64,000 bases of DNA, taken from Acaryochloris sp. CCMEE 5410. Lineage in GTDB: Bacteria; Cyanobacteriota; Cyanobacteriia; Thermosynechococcales; Thermosynechococcaceae. Where the stretch lies: positions 124,001-188,000 of the forward strand of contig NZ_AFEJ02000001.1 of assembly GCF_000238775.2 (NCBI RefSeq), read 5' to 3'. Both the position numbers and the translations under genes were made by a program. Shown here one piece after another: positions 19,079 through 27,211 of this stretch. A model generated the notes under the pieces. It had not been told where the DNA came from. It searched no databases and saw only the letters and a program-made list of their open reading frames with translations. Numbering within the stretch: the first letter of the stretch is position 1; each line of letters opens with the position of its first letter.

Positions 19079-19129
19079 GCTTCTTTAACTAATACTCCTA
19101 GTTGCTGCAGGAGTGTTAGTTAAAGAAGC
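19079..19129. other. 21-bp near-perfect hairpin upstream of fadD
   Basis: GCTTCTTTAACTAATACTCC (first 20 bases of the 21-base arm, 19079-19099) is followed by a 9-base loop and then by the reverse complement at 19109-19129, with one mismatch that becomes G-U in RNA. No T-run follows on either strand, so it is not a standard terminator. It sits 87 bases upstream of the fadD start. Confidence 0.75.
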
Positions 19130-19234
19130 ACTGCTGGCAAAATTCTGAATGGCATCAATGCAGCGCGTCCTTTGAATTGGAACCTTAAAGTATGCTCAGT
19201 AGCGTTGAATGACAATTTTTAAGGTACAATCGCA

Positions 19235-19253
19235 GTATAGCATATATCTATAC
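19235..19253. promoter_or_regulatory. Probable operator or promoter palindrome before the RHH gene
   Basis: GTATAG and CTATAC arms (19235-19240, 19248-19253) flank CATATAT, ending 2 bases before the ribbon-helix-helix start codon. Such proteins commonly repress their own promoter through short palindromes. The A/T-rich core could also be a -10 element. Confidence 0.4.
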
Positions 19254-19255
19254 GC

Positions 19256-19396
19256 ATGGCTCAGAATCAGCTTTGTATAAGAATTCCAGAGTATGAACTA
19301 AAAATACTGGACCGCTATGCAAAAAAAACAGAGCGGACCAAGACCGATATCATTCGTGAGTTCATACGCTCTTTGGAAGAAGCCACAGAAGGCTAA
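19256..19396 (+). CDS. 46-residue ribbon-helix-helix (CopG-like) protein
   Basis: ATG 19256 opens a 46-codon frame ending at TAA 19394-19396. The sequence has the ribbon-helix-helix pattern: a short beta strand (QLCIRIPEYEL), helix one (KILDRYAKKTE), a turn (RTKTD) and helix two (IIREFIRSLEEA). Such proteins are dimeric DNA-binding regulators, often antitoxins. No Shine-Dalgarno is evident. A palindrome lies directly upstream. The last 99 bases overlap the lipase gene antisense. No toxin gene of recognisable type is adjacent, so it may be a solitary regulator. Confidence 0.6.
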   Translation: MAQNQLCIRIPEYELKILDRYAKKTERTKTDIIREFIRSLEEATEG

Positions 19397-20269
19397 AGAT
19401 ATGCCTATAAGCCGTCGATCCTTGTTTTTCTCAAAGGATGCTAGCTGTTGACGGAGCCATTGGCTCATATCAGCGAGTACTGTTTGGGCATCCAGATTAG
19501 CGTGTAAGTCGTGAAAGGCTCCTGGATATTCCAGATGTTGTTTGGTCCTGCTACCGACCTTTTGAAAAAAGGCTACGCTCTCGGTGAGAGAAGCGGTCTG
19601 ATCGTTGCTGCCATGGAGCATCAACAGCGGGAGACGGAGATTCGCTGCGTGGACTTGTAATTCGGCTTGAATGCGGAGAAACTCAGTGGCTAACCGAGCT
19701 GTTCCTTGAGTATGCCGCAGTGGATCCTGAGAATAGTCTAGAAGGACGGCTGGATCGCTAGAATTACTGGCTAGATCGATGCCCGTATTGAGGGAAAATC
19801 GAGGCCATAGCTGTGATAGAAGGCTGGAAATTGCTAACTTCCAGGGTGAAACACCGACAGCTCCCATGGGTAGACCGGACACAATGATGCCCATCAATAG
19901 ATGCGGTGAATGTAGGACATAATCCAGAACAATTGCACCGCCTAAACTATGTCCCCAGGCAAAGAGAGGAACGTGAGGCTGTTGGCGCTCAACTAACTGC
20001 AGAAAAATGTGAAAGTCGGTTCTAAACTCTGACCAGTGGTTGATATAACCTCGTTGTCCAGAAGAGCGACCATGCCCCCGTAGATCTAAGACATAGACCG
20101 CATAATCCTGAGGAAAAAATGTATTGACCGCATTCATAAAAGTACTGCCATGGCTACCGAGGCCGTGGACAATTGCCACTGCAGCTTGAGGAGGATGTTC
20201 GGGGAACCAAGCTCGATAGTAAAGCCTGTGCTGCTTTGCTCCGAACAAATAACCTGATTTAGTGTGCAT
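19298..20269 (-). CDS. Alpha/beta hydrolase, monoacylglycerol lipase/lysophospholipase type
   Basis: This is a Hydrolase_4-type serine hydrolase. The nucleophile elbow is GHSLGG (in LFAWGHSLGGAIV), with LRGHGRSSG before it, an acid-region LLMLHGSNDQTASL and a histidine in YPGAFHDLHAN. I use ATG 20267-20269, which has AGGA 8 bases upstream, giving 323 residues. The family ends near SQWLRQQL; here about 45 further residues of atypical composition run on, and they overlap the RHH gene. It stands at the head of the beta-oxidation cluster, so releasing fatty acids from glycerides is a natural inference. Confidence 0.8.
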   Translation of the reverse strand: MHTKSGYLFGAKQHRLYYRAWFPEHPPQAAVAIVHGLGSHGSTFMNAVNTFFPQDYAVYVLDLRGHGRSSGQRGYINHWSEFRTDFHIFLQLVERQQPHVPLFAWGHSLGGAIVLDYVLHSPHLLMGIIVSGLPMGAVGVSPWKLAISSLLSQLWPRFSLNTGIDLASNSSDPAVLLDYSQDPLRHTQGTARLATEFLRIQAELQVHAANLRLPLLMLHGSNDQTASLTESVAFFQKVGSRTKQHLEYPGAFHDLHANLDAQTVLADMSQWLRQQLASFEKNKDRRLIGISLAFCGFFQRAYELTNDIGLGPLCFFCIAVQYF

Positions 20270-20339
20270 GTGAAAATTCCTGCCTTTATGCGTAAAAACG
20301 CCACCCACTTACGGCTGCAGGAGAAGGCCGAGTTTGCGC

Positions 20340-20575
20340 TTAGCAAAAGACCTTTAAGATAGTGCCATTATAGCGAATAGCTAATTGATGTTCGGATGGA
20401 GCACCAGAGAACAAGGTATGAACTGTCTCGAAAAAAAAGGTGTCAGGAACATCAGAGCTGGACGTAGCCAAGTACTTCTCATGACTGGTTTGCAATGCCT
20501 CACGATTTTTCTCGGTATTAGAGCCGAGATTCAGCAGGTGATTGGCAGCAGTGGATAATTTTGAGGTAGTTCCTC
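20340..20575 (-). pseudogene. Possible 3' coding fragment without a start
   Basis: On the minus strand about 78 codons are open from after a TGA near 20576 to TAA at 20340-20342, with protein-like composition (for example SHEKYLATSSSDVPDTFF and EHQLAIRYNGTILKVF) but no start codon at a sensible place. It may be the tail of a gene cut by rearrangement near the IS630 element. I do not recognise the family. The rest of 20576-20703 shows nothing. Confidence 0.25.
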
Positions 20576-20703
20576 AAAGTTAGGCTATATCAACTTCTTG
20601 CGAGATAGACGTTCAAGATATTAACCATCTCGGCATCATTTCAGGCATCGTAGATGAGATCGGCATCGTCGAGATAGTGGATCAGTTATACTGCGGACGA
20701 CTA

Positions 20704-21824
20704 GTGGCTTAACATTGTAGCGGAGAGATTTGGCACACTGGGAGTATCCCCCAACCGACTCTCCTACTCGCATGATTAAAATTGATTTCACCGCAGAGGA
20801 AATCCAACACCTCAACTACGAGCGCTATCATCATCCTCACCCACGGGTGCAGCGACGGATGGAAGTCCTCTACTTAAAGAGTCAAGGTCTTGCCCATGCC
20901 CAGATCTGCCAGCTTTGTCAGATTAGCCGTCCGACCTTAGCCAAAACCCTTCGTTTGTATCAACAAGGAGGAATTGAAGGACTGAAGACCCTGGAATATA
21001 AAGGTCAACCCAGTTCACTCAACGCTCATAGCGATAGTGTGAGAGCCTATTTTGAGCAACACCCGCCCCGCACCAGTGCAGAAGCTCAAGCAGTCATTGA
21101 ACAATTGACGGGCATTAAACGTAGTCCAACCCAGATCAAAGCTTTCCTCAAACGCATCGGTTGTCGCTATCGAAAAGTGGGGTATGTGCCGGGAAAGTCG
21201 AGTCTACCCGAGAAAATTGAGGAGCAAGAGCAGTTCCGAAAAACTTGCCTTGAACCCTTATTAGAGGGAGCTCAACGCCAAGAGCGTCTTGTCTTTTTTG
21301 TAGATGCTGCTCATTTTGTTCATCAGGCTTATCTGGGGTTTCTCTGGTGCATCCGTCGGATCTTCATCCCCTCTCCTTCCGGTCGTCAACGATTCAATGT
21401 TCTCGGGGCGCTCAACGCCGTCACTAAAGATATCATCAGCATCACCAACCACACCTACATCAACTCTCATAGCATGTGTTTGTTGCTAGCCAAGCTTGCT
21501 CTACTCGACCCTGTCATACCCATCAGCGTGATTTTAGACAATGCTCGATATCAAAAATGCCAGCTTGTGACAGACTTTGCTGAGATCGTCGATATTGAGT
21601 TAGTCTACTTGCCCTCTTATTCACCCCATTTGAATTTAATTGAGCGGCTCTGGCGCTTTGTGCGCAAAGAATGTCTCTACTCAAAGTATTATGCTGATTT
21701 CCCCGCCTTTAAGGGAGCCATTCAACAGTGCCTCGACCAGTGCAATGGTGAGCATAAGGCGAAACTCACAAGCCTGCTATCACTCAAGTTTCAGTCTTTT
21801 AAAAAAGTTAATATCTTAGCCGTC
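20704..21824 (+). mobile_element. IS630-family insertion sequence
   Basis: The element is about 1.12 kb, usual for IS630. It is bounded by TA dinucleotides (20702-20703 and 21825-21826), the IS630 target. The ends are imperfect inverted repeats: GTGGCTTAACATT on the left, and GACGGCTAAGATATT when the right end is reverse-complemented. The transposase stop codon uses the right TA. The exact boundaries are my reading of imperfect ends. Confidence 0.7.
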
Positions 21825-21827
21825 TAG
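20772..21827 (+). CDS. IS630-family transposase
   Basis: The frame from ATG 20772 gives 351 residues and looks intact. The N-terminal helix-turn-helix region reads HAQICQLCQISRPTLAKTL. The DDE domain shows VFFVDAAHF, VILDNARYQKC and LPSYSPHLNLIERLWRFVRK, the last being the IS630 signature around the catalytic glutamate. An upstream alternative start at 20730 exists, but ATG 20772 opens directly with the usual MIKIDFT-type start. There is no frameshift, unlike the other transposases in this window. Confidence 0.9.
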   Translation: MIKIDFTAEEIQHLNYERYHHPHPRVQRRMEVLYLKSQGLAHAQICQLCQISRPTLAKTLRLYQQGGIEGLKTLEYKGQPSSLNAHSDSVRAYFEQHPPRTSAEAQAVIEQLTGIKRSPTQIKAFLKRIGCRYRKVGYVPGKSSLPEKIEEQEQFRKTCLEPLLEGAQRQERLVFFVDAAHFVHQAYLGFLWCIRRIFIPSPSGRQRFNVLGALNAVTKDIISITNHTYINSHSMCLLLAKLALLDPVIPISVILDNARYQKCQLVTDFAEIVDIELVYLPSYSPHLNLIERLWRFVRKECLYSKYYADFPAFKGAIQQCLDQCNGEHKAKLTSLLSLKFQSFKKVNILAV

Positions 21828-21877
21828 AGTATATTAGGGACTCATGACCAAGAGCATGTCAACAGATCCCAACTCAC

Positions 21878-22888
21878 TCAACGACGCTCAGAAGGTTTCA
21901 GGCCACCCGCATAGGCCAACATCCAATTTGCAAACCGATCGCAGATCGGTTTCCCGGTTAAATGTTGCAAGCGGGCAAAGCCACCGATGTTGCCAGCATT
22001 AATTTCGCTGATTTTCCAAATACCGTCATCATCCAGCAAAAAGTCGTATCCCAAGGTATGGAGGTTGCGATCGCAATAGGCTCCCACCGTCCCCGCAATC
22101 GCGGCTTCTTCCTCAGTTGTTACCTCGGCTAGGGCACAGTCACCATCCACACTGACATTATTTACCCAATATCCGGTCCGAGAGCGTCGCACATAGGCCC
22201 CGTAAATTTCACCATGAACCACCACCACTCGCTTATCGCCAGCCGTAACGTTATTCAAATACCGCACAAATTGTAGGGGTTCCGGGACATTGCCCAGTAG
22301 ATACCCCATCACCCGGTCAAAGGAGGAGAAATCGCGAGTTCCGGTCAATGAGTTATCCACCCAAAAGTGGTCTGCTTCGCGCCAAATCTTGAAAACCCCT
22401 CTGCCCCCACAGCTATTGGAGCGTTTGGCCACAATGGTTTGATGGTGTTCTAGGAAACCATAAGCGTCCTCCAATTCACTGGTAATCAAGGTGTCAGGAA
22501 TATAGGGGCCAGCGACCTTAGCCAAAAAGTCAGGCTGCATTTGCTCTAGCTTACTGATGGGGTCGTTTACAAATCGGACTTGCTTAGACCATTGCCCTAA
22601 AATATCGAGATAACCAGGGGGAAAGGGCTTCAGGCGACGACAGAAGACTAAATCAAATTCCGATAAGGTATATTCTGAGCGCGGTAAGGTATCTAACCGT
22701 AAAAATTGATCATAGGTGAGGGACTGAGGCACCAGGGCTGCCTGAACTTGATGCGGGTCAGTAACCCATTCTGCAGGGGCATGAAACAACTCAATCTGCG
22801 GATGTTGAGCAAAATATTGGTAGGTCGTCGGTACATCCTGTAATGGTGAGGTATAGAGGGATGGATCGCAAATACAAAGAAGTTTCAT
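21878..22888 (-). CDS. Glutathione-synthetase-like ATP-grasp ligase
   Basis: The protein has 336 residues. Its shape follows prokaryotic GshB: an N-terminal Rossmann-like part with FDLVFCRRLKPFPPGYLD, then RFVNDPISKLEQMQ, then the ATP-grasp loop VAKRSNSCGGRGVFKI (about residues 150-166), KRVVVVHGEIYGAY and the metal-ligand phrase KISEINAGNIGGF. Conservation is not high enough to call true glutathione synthetase, so the substrates may differ. It is the last gene of a three-gene minus-strand set with an EamA exporter and a cysteine-dioxygenase-like cupin. This suggests ligation of a small amino-acid-derived molecule. Confidence 0.75.
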   Translation of the reverse strand: MKLLCICDPSLYTSPLQDVPTTYQYFAQHPQIELFHAPAEWVTDPHQVQAALVPQSLTYDQFLRLDTLPRSEYTLSEFDLVFCRRLKPFPPGYLDILGQWSKQVRFVNDPISKLEQMQPDFLAKVAGPYIPDTLITSELEDAYGFLEHHQTIVAKRSNSCGGRGVFKIWREADHFWVDNSLTGTRDFSSFDRVMGYLLGNVPEPLQFVRYLNNVTAGDKRVVVVHGEIYGAYVRRSRTGYWVNNVSVDGDCALAEVTTEEEAAIAGTVGAYCDRNLHTLGYDFLLDDDGIWKISEINAGNIGGFARLQHLTGKPICDRFANWMLAYAGGLKPSERR

Positions 22889-22906
22889 AATCGTTTTTTT
22901 ATAGAA

Positions 22907-23878
22907 TTAGGCTGCAGATAAGCTGTTTTCTCCACCCTCCGGGAGACCTTTGGGCTGTTTTTTCCTGACGTTGGAAATCAGCACCCCCGTCATAATGATC
23001 AAGAAGGCAATACCTTGGGTGTAAGACGGGCGTTCTCCATTGAGCACAAAGGCATAGACTATGCCAAAAACGGGGGAGAGAATGGTCCACCGCGCTACAG
23101 TTTGGGAATCAAGCTGCTTGAGGGCGGCAAACCAGGCAAATTGAGAAATTACAATCACAAATAGGGAATAGATCAGCATAATTAGCCATAGCTGCCCTGA
23201 AAAGATGTCGACAAAGTGTACCGGACCAAATAACTTAATTGCGATCGCAAAGAACACAACCGCCGCAAATGCATTCCGGGTAAAGACCACGACTCGCAAA
23301 CTCGAAGACTTGGACAGCAATATCTTGCTGACCAAAGCGGAGAGGGCATAAATAAACGCAGAAGCAATGATCAACAGATCGCCCTGGGAAAATTGGAACT
23401 GGTTTTGCTGCAGGGCTAAGGCAATCACACCCCCACCAATCAGGGAAAATCCTACCCATTCTGCCTTGGTGATCCGCTGCCGAAAAAAAAGCGCTCCTGC
23501 CAAGGCATAAATCACAGGACCCAGGCGGCCCAATAGCACTGTATTGGTTACACTCGTATCCATTAGTGCCAGAAAAATCAATGCCGACAAGACCACTGCT
23601 AAGCAGCCATTAATCACAAGACCCAGGCGAACTCGATGGTGAAGCCGTTGCCAATCCTGCCAGATAGATTTCCAACCGAATCGCGAAAGAACCACAAGGG
23701 CCGCGCAAAGATTGCCTAGGAACAAGACATTACAGAAGGAAATGGGATTCATCACATCTCCAGCTAAGTCAGGGGCATTCAGGAGTAGGAACGCAATCAG
23801 AGGTGTTCCCAGGGATCGCAAAGCCCTAGACAACACCAACAAGAATTTGGGATTGAACATAACGTTCGATGTTGGCAA
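22907..23878 (-). CDS. EamA/DMT-family transporter
   Basis: The protein has 323 residues and about ten hydrophobic helices in two five-helix repeats, the EamA layout. The second repeat begins near LLIIASAFIYALSALVSK. The first repeat carries GRLGPVIYALAGALFFRQRI, where the conserved Pro and basic loop of EamA repeats sit. DMT transporters usually export metabolites such as amino acids from the cytoplasm. It lies 18 bases upstream of the ATP-grasp gene and 34 downstream of the cupin gene, so all three are probably one transcript. Confidence 0.85.
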   Translation of the reverse strand: MPTSNVMFNPKFLLVLSRALRSLGTPLIAFLLLNAPDLAGDVMNPISFCNVLFLGNLCAALVVLSRFGWKSIWQDWQRLHHRVRLGLVINGCLAVVLSALIFLALMDTSVTNTVLLGRLGPVIYALAGALFFRQRITKAEWVGFSLIGGGVIALALQQNQFQFSQGDLLIIASAFIYALSALVSKILLSKSSSLRVVVFTRNAFAAVVFFAIAIKLFGPVHFVDIFSGQLWLIMLIYSLFVIVISQFAWFAALKQLDSQTVARWTILSPVFGIVYAFVLNGERPSYTQGIAFLIIMTGVLISNVRKKQPKGLPEGGENSLSAA

Positions 23879-23912
23879 TCTATGGAAATGAATGGTTAAA
23901 GCTGGAATAGAA

Positions 23913-24653
23913 CTAGCCCTGTAGTTGATAAATCTGGGTGCGGAGTTCTTGGGCCACTTGCTGAAGTTGAGCCGAAAGAGGCTCCTCCATCCGCTGGATC
24001 CGGGCCAACATCTGTTGGTGATGACGTAAGGTCGTTTGTCGATCGCCCTTTAGACCTGAAATTTCCCGGGTAATCAGTTCCTCTGGGAGGCAGAAAAAGA
24101 CGCCCCCATCGGTGAACTGAATTTTGCCCGCTAACAAATCAAAGATGCGAGCACTACCAGTAATCGCTTCTTGGGGAAACTCAGTGCCATACACATGCAA
24201 ACTCAGAAAAGGGTGTGAGCTAGGATTTCCCATTTGATGGATTAAATCATGATCCACCGGAATAATCGTCCCAGCATTAAACGGCATAATGGCCTGCGTT
24301 GTCAGCAAACTATCCTCAAAGTGATAAACACTATGTTCCGCCTGGCCGAATGACTGGACCGCTCCCCATTGAGCCGAACCATGATCATGGAAGGCACTGA
24401 AGTCTCCAGGAGCCCAGGACATCACCATAATTTCAAAATGCCCCCCGTCATAAACCAAATGTCGACCATAACTATCGGCAAGGGGATGGTCAAAATCGGC
24501 CCATAGCATCAGGTCTTCAGCTTGGATATTGGCATCCTGCACACATTGACAGGCAATCTGAGGCGTTATTTGAGACTGCTTGCGAATCAGCTGGATTAAA
24601 GATTCCAGACTTTTGGGCATGCGCAGAGAGGGTATTTCAACTTGCTCTAACAT
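23913..24653 (-). CDS. Cysteine-dioxygenase-like cupin protein
   Basis: I use ATG 24651-24653, giving 246 residues; the frame also opens from a TTG at 24713. The cupin iron site appears as FHDHGSAQWGAV with a later histidine in LSLHVYGTEFP, and HSVYHFEDSLL between them, as in the cysteine dioxygenase I superfamily. These enzymes oxidise thiols such as cysteine to sulfinates using non-haem iron. The C-terminal ~70 residues (KGDRQTTLRHHQQMLARI) are a helical extension. Substrate is unproven. The neighbouring ligase and transporter suggest a sulfur-metabolite pathway. Confidence 0.7.
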   Translation of the reverse strand: MLEQVEIPSLRMPKSLESLIQLIRKQSQITPQIACQCVQDANIQAEDLMLWADFDHPLADSYGRHLVYDGGHFEIMVMSWAPGDFSAFHDHGSAQWGAVQSFGQAEHSVYHFEDSLLTTQAIMPFNAGTIIPVDHDLIHQMGNPSSHPFLSLHVYGTEFPQEAITGSARIFDLLAGKIQFTDGGVFFCLPEELITREISGLKGDRQTTLRHHQQMLARIQRMEEPLSAQLQQVAQELRTQIYQLQG

Positions 24654-24696
24654 CAACCAAACCGAGTGACTACATAGAAAGATTCTTCCCAACTGT

Positions 24697-24714
24697 ATTG
24701 CCCAAAAGGGCAAT
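24697..24714. promoter_or_regulatory. 7-bp palindrome upstream of the cupin gene
   Basis: ATTGCCC-AAAA-GGGCAAT lies 43 bases upstream of the cupin start, where an operator could sit. The gap 24715-24942 holds no recognisable gene. Confidence 0.3.
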
Positions 24715-24942
24715 CAAGGTTAAGAAAACCTCTTATTAGCCAAGTTAGGCCTGGGAACTGAAGGTTCCCTGAGAAATGCGTTAAGCCCTTCTAAAGTAAT
24801 ACAGAAATCTCCTGAGAATCCTGAACTAGGAATACCCCACACAATTCATGCTTGGTATTCAATGTCTATGGACTTTCAGTAAGGTTGTATTGATGAAGCT
24901 TGAGTATTCGTAACTCACCCCTCATTGCCCAGAAAAGGACAA

Positions 24943-25131
24943 TTAGCCGTTATATTCAGTAGCAATATCAATTTCTAAACTATCTCGGTCTACACTCACA
25001 GACAGCAAGTTGGGACGACAGCAGACTTGACAATCTTCTATGTAGGACTGACTGAAGCCTACACTGATATCGATAAACGTGGTGTTAAATTCTCCACAAT
25101 AGGCGCATTGATAGTCTGATGTGGTTTCCAT
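24943..25131 (-). CDS. CPxCG-type cysteine-rich small protein
   Basis: The 62-residue product from ATG 25129-25131 has a zinc-ribbon-like pair of motifs: YQCAYCGE near the start, and DCQVCCRPNLL in the middle. This is the pattern of the Cys_rich_CPXG family, of unknown function. The acidic C-terminus (DRDSLEIDIATEY) is also usual. An in-frame TTG at 25155 would add eight residues. Confidence 0.75.
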   Translation of the reverse strand: METTSDYQCAYCGEFNTTFIDISVGFSQSYIEDCQVCCRPNLLSVSVDRDSLEIDIATEYNG

Positions 25132-25237
25132 GAATTGAGATCGATATCCTTTCAAATTCCTGACTTATTCTTCTTAAGCTTACTGTGGACGGCAAAAGAA
25201 CAGCGGACTATTGAGGGGTAGGATATCAGCAGCGATG

Positions 25238-25459
25238 TTAGGCAACCTGCACTTCCAAAGGATTTGAGGCTTCCCGCTCAAGCCATTCGAAGGCGGAATT
25301 GAGTTGATTGAGGCTGATCAGTCCATGTTGCCATAGGATAATATGTAGCTGCCCCAATGATGGATCTTGACGACGCAGGGCAACATTCAATTCAGCGGTG
25401 GAAATCGCTAGATCATTTTGGAGAAAATTTATAAATTTTTGCTGAAGTGAAGATGACAT
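25238..25459 (-). CDS. DUF2949-like cyanobacterial small protein
   Basis: The 73 residues include FINFLQNDLAISTAELNVAL and then LHIILWQHGLISLNQLNSAF, ending with a FEWLE helix. This is the pattern of DUF2949, a family found mainly in cyanobacteria with unknown role. All-helical, no membrane segment. It is on the same strand as the CPxCG gene, 82 bases upstream of that frame's TTG, so cotranscription is possible. Confidence 0.65.
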   Translation of the reverse strand: MSSSLQQKFINFLQNDLAISTAELNVALRRQDPSLGQLHIILWQHGLISLNQLNSAFEWLEREASNPLEVQVA

Positions 25460-26023
25460 GATTGCCTAATCCAAAAAAAGAAAGGGGTGTTCATTTGATG
25501 TGATTTGAGGAAGTCTCCCTTACTATCCTCAGTCAGCTCGCAACGGTAGCTGGTTAGTAATATAGTGCCAACCCAGACGCCATTAGCTAACGGTAGAAAT
25601 ACTGAAGTCTATGGTTTCCAGGGGTTTTTCCGTATAACTATGGAGAGATTTAGTAACGTGGGTCAGCCGTCTTCCGTATATCTGAGGACAGATCAGGTTG
25701 TTTATATTCATATAACAACCCACTTTTCAGTTAATCCCCTTTTTAAACATCATCCAAAGCAAAATTATTTATATTTTCTAAATGTTTATGCGTTTACTTC
25801 TCAAAATATTTCGTCAATAAAGAAAATAGACTCCACTAAATAGTCCGGTGGTGAATGGACAGATAGAAGCCCCCTGCCCAGGGAAGTACCAACAGGATTC
25901 CTTCTACAAGGGATCAGTATCATGGGGTAAAAACGGAGTATTCATCAGTCCATCTTGCATATTGTGATTAGGACCAACGATACTCTTCAAGAATGACGCC
26001 CCCATAACGTTTCTTGACTGTTT
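25460..26023. other. Intergenic region upstream of the sigma-factor cassette
   Basis: The region is A/T-rich at 25690-25840. A plus-strand frame of 92 codons (25565-25843) exists but has no ribosome site, no family resemblance and unusual composition, so I do not call it. The promoter of the sigma-factor operon is expected towards the right end. Confidence 0.4.
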
Positions 26024-27211
26024 ATGGATAAAAGAGAGAGTCTGATTGAGCAATTCTCCACCTTTATTGCGTGGTCGGAGGAACGGTTCCAACGCTGGCA
26101 AACTGATCCACGATTAAGCCGTCACATGGGAAAAAGTCTCCAACGGGTGAGTAGTGGCGAAAGTCAATACTGGGTCGCTTACTGGCATCAGCAATGGCAA
26201 CAGCACAACCAGGCGATCAGCCGAGATCATCTATATGCCTATCTCCAAGAGCCTTGCTATCGGGTTGCAGCTCAACTTTGGTCAACCTATCAACATCGCA
26301 ATGATCGGCCATTGTTCGATTTGTTTAGCCAAGGCGTGCTGTGTTTCCAGAAATTATTGGCCTCCTTCAACCCCATCCTTAATCCCAACTTAGGGGCCTA
26401 TGCGAGCTTTTTTCTCAAATGGCGCATTCTGGATGAACTCCGTCGTCTGGATAAAAGCTATGGCCATACTCTTTGGAGTTTGTTGCTACACACGAGCGAG
26501 ACCCGCGTCCGTAAAGCCTTAATCGCGATGGGAATCCAGGGCTCACTGCTGGAGTGTCATCTACAGGCCTGGGATTGCTATGTGGAGCTTTATAAACCAG
26601 CAAAAATTAAACGAGAGAGAAAAACGCAAGCCCCCTCTCCAGAAATATGGTCAGATATTGTGGCTACCTACAACCTCTTAATGCCGCACCCTCAAGAGCT
26701 TGAGACCATCCAACAATGGGTCAAAACGAGTGGTCAAGCGGTCTTTCGATACATGGCTCCAGCCGAAGTCTCTATCAACCAGCCCCTCTCTACGGAAGGG
26801 CAACAGGAACTGATTGATGTGATTGCAGCCCCAGACGCCCCAGAGAGGGCTGACTCCCTTCACGATTATGGTGCGATTCATACCAAAATCTTGGCTTGGT
26901 TGCGGGAAGAATGGCAGGGTTTAGACCTCAAAACCTATCGCTTAAATGTCCACACTAAAACGATCGTTCAGCTTTACTACGGAGAAGGGCAAGAACAAAA
27001 AGACATTAGCCAACAGCTAGGCATTAATCAATCCACTGTGTCCCGTACCCTCAATAAAGTGAAAACCATTGTGACCGATCGCTTTCTGGAATGGTCTAGG
27101 GATCATCTGCATATTTCTCTACAGGTCAACGATGTTGAAACTATTAATGCAGCAGTGAGCCAATGGCTATGGTCTATTTGTCAAACCCAGTCAGGAGGCA
27201 ACGAATCATGA
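26024..27211 (+). CDS. Divergent sigma-70-family RNA polymerase sigma factor
   Basis: The protein has 395 residues. A region-2-like segment (AYASFFLKWRILDELRR, about 124-141) has the helical core-binding pattern. A region-4 helix-turn-helix (KDISQQLGINQSTVSRTLNK, about 325-345) would read the -35 element. Between them the protein is unusually long and unlike primary sigma factors. The stop overlaps the start of the DUF1822 gene by ATGA, showing translational coupling. Such sigma-DUF1822-CHASE2 groups are, to my knowledge, confined to cyanobacteria and uncharacterised. It probably regulates a specific regulon, perhaps including this operon. Confidence 0.8.
   Translation: MDKRESLIEQFSTFIAWSEERFQRWQTDPRLSRHMGKSLQRVSSGESQYWVAYWHQQWQQHNQAISRDHLYAYLQEPCYRVAAQLWSTYQHRNDRPLFDLFSQGVLCFQKLLASFNPILNPNLGAYASFFLKWRILDELRRLDKSYGHTLWSLLLHTSETRVRKALIAMGIQGSLLECHLQAWDCYVELYKPAKIKRERKTQAPSPEIWSDIVATYNLLMPHPQELETIQQWVKTSGQAVFRYMAPAEVSINQPLSTEGQQELIDVIAAPDAPERADSLHDYGAIHTKILAWLREEWQGLDLKTYRLNVHTKTIVQLYYGEGQEQKDISQQLGINQSTVSRTLNKVKTIVTDRFLEWSRDHLHISLQVNDVETINAAVSQWLWSICQTQSGGNES

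Noticed and set aside
25565-25843. 92-codon plus-strand frame
   Set aside because: No ribosome site, no family resemblance and composition unlike neighbouring genes.
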